DNA of 64,000 nucleotides from Umbelopsis ramanniana AG (lineage: Eukaryota > Mucoromycota > Umbelopsidomycetes > Umbelopsidales > Umbelopsidaceae), in NCBI RefSeq assembly GCF_025399195.1, contig NW_026252146.1:1-64000 (forward strand), written 5' to 3'. The stretch's first letter is position 1; every line of letters starts with the position of its first letter. Of the stretch, positions 10,352-21,100 are shown piece after piece. The position numbers were made by a program, and so were the translations under genes. Below the pieces are notes generated by a model, which saw only the letters and a program-made list of their open reading frames with translations, ran no database searches and was not told the origin of the DNA.

Positions 10352-12477
10352 TTATTCTTCTTCAAGTGTTCCTAGAGAATCTCTTTCACCGCTACGTCTA
10401 AGTGAAGGTGATGAACTTCCTGAGCGGGAAACTTGAAGAGAAGAAGCATCCTGCTCCTTATCACTCCAGTCTTCACTTGAATCAGGTTTGGCTGGGTTGT
10501 TTGACCAACCCATGACAGTCATCCTTCGCAAGGTTTTAGCCCAACTTCCAGCATTTCCATTTGCTTTCTCCGACAGAGTGCTATGTCTCCTCAGATTCTT
10601 CTCAGCTGCAATCGGTTCAGCAATAGGAATTGATGTGTCTGCTTTGCTAACATTGTCATTGGCTTTCTCCTCAACTTCTGCCAGAGCAGCGACAGCAGGA
10701 TTAGATGCACGAGATCCCCAATATGAGATAGTTCGACGTCGTTGCGCACGATTGTCACTCGACTTTCCAGTATAACCGGTGGACGTAGTTTTAGAAGGCA
10801 TTGGACCACTGACTTTTGGGAGTGCCTTTGGCTCTGGTTCGGGAGTCTTTGGTTTAGGCGCATCGATACTTAGTACGTCTAACAACTGTTTGTCTGTTAC
10901 AATCTTCATCAAGATCTTGTTCATGTAAAGTTGAAGGGCTCGATTTGTGTCTTGTAGTGTCTTAACCTCTTCGTTGAGTTCTAATCCACAAAGGAAATTT
11001 GAAGGTCAGTAAATGTATATATAAGCCGAACGCATTCAAATGTCCATTTCAACGTACTCTTAATATTTGCATCTTTTTCATCTTGCTCTCTCTCATTTGT
11101 CTCCCAGCCAGTTGGCCCCGAAGCCATGTTCAATTCGGCAGCTAAGTTGAGCCCAGTGGTCGTGCTTTGACTAGGTTGCGGCTGTACATCTTGATGGCCA
11201 ATTTCCTTCTCCTTGTTAGATGCATCAGAAGACTGAAAGAGAAGGTTAAATTTCAAGACCCATAAATGATCAGCCACTCAATCTATTTGGACAGTAATCT
11301 TACCTGCATGAACGAGTTGAGCATGATTTCGCCGTTCATTGTTTTTTCGTGTAGTAGCATCTGGTAGCTCTCATTATCCTCCATCAAAGATCTATTTAGC
11401 TGTTTTACATTGGTAATTTCATGTTCTAAATGCTTCATTTTCAGGGACTGTAGCTGGAGCTGTGATACATTTTCCTGAACAGCGTTCTTTTGCTTTTCGA
11501 CTTCTGCTTTGAGGTCTGAAATAAGCTTGTCTTGAGCTTTAATGGTTCTGGAGGCGATTTTCGCTTCTCTAGCAAAACTAGAATCTATTACTGCAAGCTT
11601 TGGCGTTCCGATCTCTCCGACGGAACCATTAGCATGAGGTGTCGACATAGATGGCGTCGGACTGACCTCGGCTAAGATGTCATGACAGATGATTAGAATA
11701 CAATTATAATACATGCCATCTCAAAAAAGACAATAGCTTACATATATTGCCAAGAGACGACCCATACTGTTGTAAGGATCCAGCGCCTAAACTATTGGCC
11801 GTAATACTTCTTCGGCGTGGTGTTCTGGGATCACCATTAGCTGCACTAATGGATCTGATTTGGTTGTATAAATCAGCTTCTCTCTGTTGCCACTTGACGC
11901 GGTCGTTTTCAAAATTTTCCATCTAAAAGATACCAATGCATAATGAGCTAAGTGCGATCATTTTTTTTTCAGATGTGTCCTTAGGTGTGAAGCATACTTC
12001 TACTGTCAGCTTTTTCTCAGCATCCTTCTTTGCCTTAGTGAGTGACTGTGCTTCTTTTCGTGCTGCCACAAGATCTTGGTCTAAGTTATAGATTTGGTTT
12101 TCCATTCTAGCTTGTGTATTGCGATAGGTACTAATTTCTTGAGATATTGTATTATATTTCTGATAGAAAGAAAGTTAGGCTCGATAGATAGCATTGCCAT
12201 GTTTCATAGCTGACAAGTAGAAAGTCAAATTATGTGGTACCTTTGTAAGATAATCGTATTCATTGGTAACTTGCGTATGAGCAGATTCATTTTCTTCAAG
12301 ATGACCGCGCAGCTATAGTTGTAATGGCATTTGATGAGCCCAAATGTCTTCCGCAAACCGAACATACGAACTATCGGACAGTGCTATTAGGTAGCTTACC
12401 TTAGTATTTTCATTGGAAAGCTCATGTATTTGTTTCTGTAAAGCCTCAAGCACCTGTGAGATCTCGTCCTGCGACAT
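10352..12477 (-). CDS. Fungal coiled-coil protein, function unknown
   Basis: Seven exons on the minus strand: 12477-12400, 12312-12241, 12159-11998, 11922-11742, 11671-11304, 11232-11058, 10980-10352; 554 aa. The N-terminal third is almost continuous coiled coil starting MSQDEISQVLEALQKQIHEL. A Ser/Pro/Arg linker (GDPRTPRRRSITANSLGAGS) follows, then a second coil (EAKIASRTIKAQDKLISDLK) and a block TLQDTNRALQLYMNKILMKI that recurs, as far as I remember, in uncharacterised long coiled-coil proteins of other fungi. The last 150 residues are disordered, Ser-rich and acidic at the very end, with basic R-R-x-S sites that look like phospho-acceptors. No enzyme motif is present. A scaffold or trafficking role is only a guess. 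Confidence 0.75.
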
Positions 12478-12671
12478 TGCAATTAACGTTTACTAGGGTA
12501 TTGAATGATTAGGGTATGTTGGGGAGAGTTTCAAGGGCCAAAAGAAAAGAAAAAAAAGCGGATGGCCTCTTTCCAGAAATGATGAGCTGGTGTAACCAAA
12601 AGGGTAGAATCTTTCAAAGCCTGATTTCCCGCCACTCGCGCCTGTTTCAGCACCTTTTTTTTAACTCTGAC
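12478..12671. promoter_or_regulatory. Divergent promoter, coiled-coil gene / QPRTase
   Basis: Only 194 bp separate the two start codons, so the promoters overlap. An ATG at 12516 is in frame with the QPRTase but would add 52 unconserved, basic residues, so 12672 was preferred. Confidence 0.5.
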
Positions 12672-13839
12672 ATGTCGTCCCACGCTCATTTGCTCCCAAA
12701 TGGTTACAAAGCCCAAATTGCCCAATGGCTGCAAGAAGATACACCTTCATTTGATTATGGCGGCTACGTAGTTGGCGAATCGGATCAGAAAGCCGTTTTG
12801 TATTGCAAAGCTGAAGGTGTTCTAGCAGGCGTACCCTTCTTTGACGAAGTCTTTAAGCAGCTGGACTGCAAGTACGTTAACTTTACCAAAAGTGGTTATG
12901 ATGGATTATATCTCATTGCCTTATGTTAGAGTCGAGTGGACTGCCCAGGAGGGTGAGTACCTCAATCCTGATGGCAAAATCGCCATTGCTCATGTCTATG
13001 GCAAAGCAAGACATTTACTTCTTGGTGAACGAATCGCTTTAAATATTATATCTCGATGCAGTGGAATAGCGCTCAAGTACGTCTCAGCAAATTCATAACG
13101 TTAATGTTACAATATCATTCAAGTACGGTGTTTATCTGATGATTAATTGAAATTAGGGCTCACAAAGTTGCACAGTTGCAAAAGGAACGCGGTTTTAAGG
13201 GAGTTATAGCTGCCACTCGCAAAACTACCCCAGGTTAGTTAATCTTTATTCTTTATTATAATAATATGAATAGCATGAAAGCTCACCCTGACGCCTGAAT
13301 TCATCAAACAGGATTCCGTTTGGTTGAGAAGTATGGTGTGCTTGTTGGTGGCTTGGACACTCACCGTATGGATTTATCCTCTATGGTTATGCTTAAAGAC
13401 AATCATATTTGGGCCCATGGGTCTATCACAAAGGCTGTACAAGCTGCACGCTCTGTGGCTGGCTTTTCTCTCAAGATTGAAGTGGAATGTCAATCGGAAG
13501 AGGAAGCTGACGAAGCCATTGCTGCTGGCGCCGATGTCATTATGTTGGATAATTTTACTGGAGACGGCTTGAAGGCAGCTGCTAAGAGTGTTAAGCAGCG
13601 ATGGGCCCAAAAGGGTGTTAATAACTTCTTGGTCGAAAGCAGCGGTGGCATTACCTACGAGACATGTGCAGATTACTTTTGCGACGGTAAGCTGTCTATT
13701 ACGTATGCACACCTACAACATATCAAAGTTATAACTGACACTGCTATTACCAGAAATTGACATTTTAAGCATGAGCACAATCACTCAAGGTGTTGGTCAT
13801 GTAGACTTTTCTCTTAAGATTGTTCCTCAGAAGCAATAA
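12672..13839 (+). CDS. BNA6: Quinolinate phosphoribosyltransferase (QPRTase)
   Basis: Nicotinate-nucleotide pyrophosphorylase (carboxylating): quinolinate plus PRPP gives nicotinate mononucleotide, the last committed step of de novo NAD synthesis from tryptophan. Five exons: 12672-12871, 12930-13076, 13157-13233, 13312-13686, 13754-13839; 294 aa, the usual family length. Signature segments are [37 protein letters not shown] (PRPP/quinolinate-binding Arg and Lys), [53 protein letters not shown] and [10 protein letters not shown], all in the family order. No targeting signal is evident, so the enzyme is probably cytosolic. The assignment is secure. Confidence 0.96.
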
Positions 13840-13943
13840 GAGATATCGAAAAGATCTGCTTTATGCTCTGATTTTGTTTTCTCTTTATTTACATCACATC
13901 AATCAATAGAAAGCTCCAACAAAATTTCACACAAGAAGTTTTA

Positions 13944-14372
13944 CTAATATCTGTCTGTCAATGCATTTTGAGCAAATGTGTCGTCATTTCTGGAAGCTAG
14001 ACTCTCAAATTCATCAGCAGTAGAGGCATGAATACCTGCCATATCGCGCCTGGCAGTGTTGTAAGAGCTCTGATTGAATCTTTCGGAGAAAGAGCTGCGC
14101 TTTTTGTAGCCGAAGCTTTGGTTCGCTTGCTCAATAGTTTGGGTAGGCTGAGTGCTTGAGCTCATAGTATCCTTTGCTTGATTGAAGCTAGACTTGATAT
14201 CATCGACAGTGTCGTTGACTGTGCTCTTCAAGTTAGCGTTGCGAGATTCGAACTCACGTTGGAGCTCTACCCGTGACACAATCAACACAATTAATAACAT
14301 AGTACTTTCCATCATATCGACTGCTTCCTACTCACCAGAATCAGTAGGTTGACGACGAGATCCTGAAAACAT
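13944..14372 (-). CDS. Small hydrophilic protein, unknown
   Basis: Two exons on the minus strand, 14372-14336 and 14266-13944, joined in phase after TCT G|AG; 119 aa. It begins MFSGSRRQPTDSELQREFES. A predicted amphipathic helix (ANLKSTVNDTVDDIKSSFNQ) is followed by a Ser/Gln/Asn-rich disordered region. No cysteines, membrane segment or known domain. It converges with the QPRTase gene, about 100 bp between stops. Splice sites are good (GTGAGT; GGTAG). It might be a stress-related disordered protein, but nothing shows that. Confidence 0.55.
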
Positions 14373-15022
14373 ATTTTTCTTTTTTAAGTTGTTGAAAATA
14401 GACAAAGCAGAATAGCCATGCGAAAATAAAACCCTTTATAACCCTTGGCTGAACATCTGCATGACTCTGGGTTTGAAAATAATCACGTGGTGTCCAATGA
14501 AAACTTCATTGTATAATATCATTGAACACGACAATTTGAGAAAGAGCTTCTTGTATGTTACCATCAAGGTTGGTTTTAATCTGGAGTACGCTGATATAGG
14601 TTCATTGATCAGTAAAACTGTTGTTAAAAAATGCACTCATATCACCCTTTCGTTTTAGGTTTTTTTGAAACGCACTGCATTTGGTGTTGGCGTTCACCCA
14701 AAAAAAAACGTCAGAGGTGCCAAAATTGGCGTGGGTATGTCGCCTCCATTCAAAGCGGGGACCCAGAGGCAAGCAAACATACGGCCAGAAAGTCAGTTCA
14801 CAATGTATATTCAATATTTCTTAAGTGTATGAGCAGGAGGAGGACCAATCTCTATGCATATTCTTTTGCAAATTCAAGAATACCCGTGATAAAACATTAA
14901 ATTAAATAATGAAGATAAAACCTTTTGAAATCTATTGGATGCCATTTTTTCACCAGCGGTGTAAAAGTTCTGTGAATGGGTACCCCAGAAATGACATTGG
15001 AAAAGGCTAAACAAAGAATCAT
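14373..15022. other. Intergenic, no clear feature
   Basis: AT-rich. Contains only short overlapping ORFs on both strands without splice support or recognisable motifs. The part next to 14372 should hold the promoter of the small minus-strand gene. Confidence 0.4.
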
Positions 15023-15235
15023 TTACGTTGTAGCTTTTGGTATCCAGTCATCACGACGTTTGTCAACTAGCGCTTCAACTTCCTTCTGTTTCAGTAGCAG
15101 ACTTTGTTCTTTGACGAAATTTAAGATGGATATTGTAGGAATTACGTCGTAGTGACGGTCACTGCAAATCATGCTTAAATCTCCTCGACCCGCTATTATT
15201 CGACACAAAGCTGTAAAGCTGTACTGCAATCCCAT
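15023..15235 (-). CDS. Possible 70-aa small ORF
   Basis: Intact ORF of 70 aa ending EALVDKRRDDWIPKATT, with a charged, helical C-terminal half (FVKEQSLLLKQKEVEALVDK). It could be a small gene, the last exon of a gene with its first exon elsewhere, or chance. No family recognised; there is a 128-bp gap to the stop of the ligase gene. Confidence 0.22.
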   Translation of the reverse strand: MGLQYSFTALCRIIAGRGDLSMICSDRHYDVIPTISILNFVKEQSLLLKQKEVEALVDKRRDDWIPKATT

Positions 15236-15363
15236 ATATCATTTCCATATTTTCCATATTCGTTCTTTACATGTTAAAACGATGTAATATAAATCTCGAA
15301 TTATTATAGATGAATGAATCCAAAAGCTTAGTATATCAAAGGACCAATACTCTGGTACTCAAG

Positions 15364-17645
15364 TTAAAGTTTAGGTTTGACTACGGCTTCATTAGCAGCC
15401 CGATCTCTTAAAACACGCCGAAGGATCTGTTGATAGAAGAATCTTTAGATTGTCTCTCCTGTTACTGTACTTTATTCGTCTAAAAAGCCTTACCTTTCCA
15501 GACGCCAACTTTGGAATCGCGTCAATAAAGACAATCCCGCCCCTAAGCCTTTTGTAGTCGACAACACTCTTGATAACATAGTCTTGGATTTCTTGAGCAG
15601 TTTTTTCGTTTCTGGGAACATTTTCTGGGACAACTACATAAGCTCGGGGGAGCTCAGTAACCTTTTCTTCAGAGTACACACCAATAACAGCACAGTCCAT
15701 AACCTTCGGATGCTTGAGGAGAAGTGACTCTAGTTCAGCAGGAGCTACTTGAAGGCCTTTATATTTGATCAATTCCTTAATACGGTCAACAATATAAAAG
15801 CGTCCATTGTCGTCTCTGATGGCAACATCCCCAGAATGCAGATACCCGTCTTTGTCAACTGTGTTGGCCGTTTCTTCCTTTCGCTTGATGTAACCCAACA
15901 TGATGTTTGGTCCTGATAAAATATGTTATTCATTTCGCTTCGTTGGAACTCGTCTACGCCATGTCCTCTACAAATACCTTTCATCCACAGTTCGCCTCTC
16001 TCATTATTTCCAACTTCTGTAAGTCGAACACTTTGTTAGAAATAGTATAACCTTTCCATATGCGATAATGAACGAACGCTCACCATTTCCATTTTCATTT
16101 ATAATTTTTGCTTCCATGTTTGGTAGTAAAATACCAACACAACCTTTTCATCACACTTTCAGTATACCATGTTGGATGCAATCATAGCATATTTCTTATT
16201 CTCACCTTCAAGGACATCATGTGTTTCTTCCATGATTGCCACTGGCGATGTTTCCGACATTCCGTAACCTTGCTTGACCACAGTCCCGCCAAGTCTGCTC
16301 GACACATCTTTGGCAAGCTCGGCGCTGAGAGGCGCGGCACCGCAGATGATTTCACGAAGCGAAGAGAAGTCGTAATTTCCAACATCAGGGTGCTTAGCCA
16401 ATAATATGAGAATGGGAGGAACGAGAATACCAATAGTTATTCTATGGCTTTGTATAGCGGTACAAAAGCTGGTCAGTTCAAATCGAGGAAGTGTGATGAC
16501 AGCTGTAACAATACAATTAGAAGCGCGCCACGCCTTTCTTTTAGTAGTTGGTAGAACTTACGAACTCCCCAATATAAAGGTGCCTGCAGTAAACAGGTCA
16601 ATCCAAACCTGTATCGTTCTTAAAATTAGTATTGGCGAACAACTGTACTTAATTTCGTGTGAAACATACACATGATAGAAAGGTAAAACACCAATGATTT
16701 TTTCTTGCTTGAAATCAATGCGCTGGACCTCGATCTCAGTGAACTGAAGGATATTTGCTGTGATATTCGAGTGGCTACGTAAATGGAACACATGAGTTTG
16801 ACGCTACCAATCGGCTGACAAATTTGATAAACCGTTGCACGTACGTCAACATCACACCTTTGGCGGTACCTGTCGGGGTGGATATTCTTAGTCAATGCAG
16901 CATTAATGATCTCTGCTTATACTATACTCTACCAGTTGTTCCTGAACTAAACGGCAAATATGCAGTAGCAGTCTTAGCTTGTTCAGCTGAGTACTTGATA
17001 TGTTTGGCGCGTCTGTTCCCAACAAGTACAGATGCGTATGGTTTAACACCGTTGACAGCCTTATCCCCGAATAGCAGCACTCTGTTGCGTGGGATTCCAG
17101 CTTTATCAGCAGCTTTTAGCGCAATGGATATATTATCTTCGTGGCAAATTAGCACTGTAGCATCAGCCTCTTGCAGATGATAATGAAGCTCATTTTCATT
17201 ATAGGCACCATTGACCAGGGCGACGGTACCACCTTATAAAAAAAAATATTATCATATGAATATTAATATATTTGCTGCCCATATGTTGCCTCCATACCTG
17301 CCGCGACAACTCCGAACATGACTGCACTGTAGTCAACCTAGTGGATGGATCAGAACGAGTCAAATACCAACATAGGTAATTGTCGATTGTTATTATTACC
17401 TGGTTGGGTGAGAATATCGCAACAGTATCACCCGGTTTGAAGTTCAATTCATGTTGCAGACCAGCCGTGATTTTTTCGACTAGTTCAATGAGACCAGCAA
17501 AGGTGATCACCCTACCAGAAATACCATCAATGAGGACAGGCTGTTCCTTTTTCTTTGGAAACTCGGTAGATTCAAACAGAAGGGAAAGGATATCAGTCTG
17601 GCCTTCAGGAACTCGAATATCAAGGAACTTGGACTTGAAAGGCAT
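15364..17645 (-). CDS. 4-coumarate-CoA-ligase-like acyl-CoA synthetase
   Basis: ANL-superfamily enzyme that adenylates a carboxylic acid with ATP and transfers it to CoA. Eleven exons on the minus strand: 17645-17400, 17337-17298, 17232-16933, 16869-16845, 16774-16670, 16608-16562, 16502-16206, 16143-16084, 16016-15978, 15912-15494, 15426-15364; 546 aa, the normal 4CL length. Seen in order: AMP-binding P-loop LPFSSGTTGTAKGVMLTHSN, the PFYHVFGLTCLL region, KQGYGMSETSP, GELWMKGPNIMLGYIKR, GYLHSGDVA, VDRIKELIKYKGLQVAP and PKLASGKILRR with the catalytic Lys. The protein ends KPKL; PKL resembles weak PTS1 signals, so a peroxisome location is possible. The true substrate (phenylpropanoid, medium-chain fatty or other acid) cannot be read from the sequence. 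Confidence 0.92.
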
Positions 17646-18136
17646 CTTCAGAGAATTTGTCGTACTACAAGTGAAAGAAAACTCCCACCCAAAACGACTT
17701 TGAATATGCCAATTTAAGCTCGTTTGTGGATCACGTTATTGACCCCTCCCGAGAACTCTACCGAGTCCAATATGTAGCACGCTTTGTATCGAATTACCAG
17801 CCATAACTCTCCCAGTAATGAAAATTCGATTTATAGAACAACTATCAAATGAATTTCTTCAATCATGTTACTATGCGTTCAATCGACGTAAAGAGGTACC
17901 ATAAACCTTGAGCCACAGTCCGTGAGATGGACAGCCGCATGTCGAGATTTGCGTCGGAATTTCAATAATCAAAGAAATAGTCACGTCACATGACCATTTG
18001 ATTTTCAGGTAGTGGAGTGGGTTGAGATTCGCGATTCTTGTAACTGACAGTTTTTCGGTTCATCCTCATTTGGTGCATTGTCTTTCTAATCCGCTCTCAG
18101 TAATCCGTCATTTCTGCTGAGCGACGTGGATTGGAT
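17646..18136. promoter_or_regulatory. Divergent promoter, acyl-CoA synthetase / TRA1
   Basis: 491 bp between two divergent start codons. A CACGTCACATGACC stretch around 17981 holds E-box/CRE-like half sites. No clear TATA box; regulation cannot be inferred further. Confidence 0.4.
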
Positions 18137-21100
18137 ATGACTACATTAAACGTATATGCTCATAGACTGGGCGATCCAGCTTTAGGTATGTTGCTACTGG
18201 TACATTCCGCTTGGCTACCCCACTTATTACATTTGCATTAACCACTACTTCAATTGCAGACATAAAGCTGAAATGTACCATTGCGAGTGATTTGAGAGAC
18301 CAAGTGGAGGTTTTTCAGTCGTTAGAATACCCCAGATTTCTCTCGGTCTTAATGCCCGTGTTTCTGGACAATCTTCGCAATGGCACGCCTGTGTTCGTTA
18401 GCAATTCACTTGAACAGGTAAGCCACACGAACCCAAGCGATTCACAACGGAAGAGCGACGACTAAGTTATTATATGACATTGAACAGAAACTACGTAACA
18501 CGATACTTGAAATTCTACATCGCCTTCCTCAAACTGAACCATTGAAAGAGTACGCACCCGAATTATGTCGCACTCTTTTGCAGCTGATGCGCGTTGAAAA
18601 TGAAGACAACGCTGTGGTTTGCGTCAAAATCATCATTGATTTACACCGAGCTTTTAAACATGTATTGGAAGATCAAGTTCAGCCATTCCTTGACGTCGTT
18701 CAGGAAATATATCAAAACATGGATCAGGCCGTGAAAGATGCATTTGACAACCCCGGAACTCCCGCAAGTGCTGCAACAGTGAGTTCTTTTGCCACAATAT
18801 GTAAATCATCAGCTTTTTTTGAAGCTTATACTTTTTTTATCAGCCTGGACAGCATCCTCTCGTAGCAGCATCTCCAAGGCCAATGTCACCAGCTGCTGAT
18901 TTCACCGAAACACCTTCCAAGATGCTCGCTAAAAGTTTGTACAGCTTCAAAGTGTTGACAGAATGCCCAATTATTGTCGTCCTACTATTTCAATCACATC
19001 GCAAATTCGCTAGTGACAATATTGTTAAGTTTGTCCCACTCATTATCGATGTAAGTTCACGCAGTTTAATATGTCAAATGAGTTGCAGTCTAACATTCCG
19101 TACAATTGTCAGACTTTGGGACTTCAAGCTCGACCACAACTAGAGGCTGCTAATGCTGCAAAGGCTAAGGGAGAAACTTTTGTTGGAGTCAGTCCTGCAA
19201 TCAAGAACAGATCAGCTTATACAGAGTTTATTGTTGCGCAAGTGAAGGTAAGCATGGCCAAAAGACACCGAAATCATTATAAGAGTCAGTTCATTAATTC
19301 TTTCTGTGTTAGACTATGTCTTTCTTAGCCTACATTCTCAGAAGCTATGCCGCCCTTCTTCGCCCCCATCAAGCCACCATTCCTGAGTTTGTGATAAGAC
19401 TACTGAAGGACTGTCCTCCAGAAGCTTCAGCTACAAGAAAGGTTTGTTGAACAAGATGAGCCAAAGTATCATCAGTCAACTGTATTAAACATGCAATCTT
19501 TCATTTCAGGAATTACTTGTTGCAACACGGCATATTCTTTCTACAGATTTCCGTGTATCGTTTGTACCAAAGATTGACGTTCTCTTGAACGAGAAAGTAC
19601 TTGTCAGCACAGGTGTCACATCTCATGATACTCTGAGGTATGGATATAAAGCTGGTTCGTGCTATAGCGAAACTTTGACGTTTGATCTAACATGCCTATT
19701 TTATGTGTAGACCTTTAGCCTATAGCATGTTGGCAGATCTTGTCCACCATGTTAGGTCAGAGTTGACTCCAGCACAGTTATCGAGAACCGTATATATTTA
19801 CTCTCGCAATTTGCATGACCAATCATTGGCCCCTAGTATTCAAACTATGTGTGCAAAGCTGTTGTTGAACTTGATCGATTGTATCACCAAGATACCAAAC
19901 AAAACGGAAGCTCGAGACCTACTGATTAGGATATTGGATTCATTTACAAGCAAGTTTGCAGCATTGAACTGCTTTTTTGATGTTTCATTGAAGCAATATC
20001 AAAAGAAGAAGTCGCTTGAAAGTACAACCGCTGGTGGCGAGGATTCTGAGACGGATACGAAAAGCGCTCTTGCTGAAACTACCAGTGACACCAAGCCCAC
20101 GACCATTGATGAGAATGCTAGCTCTGATGATTTTGATTTCGATAAATCTCGCTCTATCCATACAACACTCTACTCTCCCGATTCGGTCCATGATGGAATT
20201 AAGGATGGTCGATTTCTGTTCAAGAATCTGGTTGCTGGTTTGAAGGCTATTTTGGCCGGTCTTAGACATTGCAATCCACCTCCACCTCAAGGTCAAGACA
20301 CAAATCCACAAGTGTACGCTCAATTTGCCAGAGGCTTCACTCAACCAGAAGTTGATATTTTCTTGAGACTCTTCCGTGAAGGTCTGAACTGTTTTGACTA
20401 CTACAATGCTGACAACTATGGACCAGATGGGTCAATTCCCGTATACCCCGGCTCCAGTGTGAAGGATGACAGTGATAGTAAAGTTGTTGCTGTTTCTGCT
20501 ACGGCCACTGCCACTGACAATTCGTCCAAGCTGGGACCTCAAACAAAAGAAGAGAAGGAAGTTTTGGATATGTTTTCAATCGCATTCACCTTGGTTGATC
20601 CGGCAGTGTTCCAAGAGATTTTTGCCTCACAGATTGAATTTTTTTTCAAGAAAATGCTTGTGAACACATCTCTCATTCATATTCCACAATATCTTCTAGC
20701 AAATGATGTTGTTTCCCAAGGCTTTGCCGGTATACTTTTCCGCTTTCTCGTTGATAGGATGGATCAGCTTGGTGAAGCCGACACACATTCATCGAATGTC
20801 ATGTTGCGCTTGTTCAAATTGGCCTTCATGGCCGTTAACATGTTCCCAGACGCGAACGAGTCAGTTCTACAACCGTATCTAGGTAACCTTGTCATGACGT
20901 GTCTAAAGCTCTCTGCAAAGACCAAGGAGCCGGGAAATTATTTCCTACTTTTGCGAGCCTTATTCCGCAGCATTGGTGGAGGTCGTTTCGAACTACTGTA
21001 CAAGGAAGTGCTTCCCCTCCTACAAGTCTTGTTGGAAAATCTCAATTCTCTTCTGACGATCGCTCACAAGCAACATATGCGTGATCTCTTTGTCGAACTT

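Noticed and set aside
12516-12671. Longer N-terminus for the QPRTase
   Set aside because: The extra residues are basic, unconserved and lie within the short divergent promoter; the family starts near ATG 12672.
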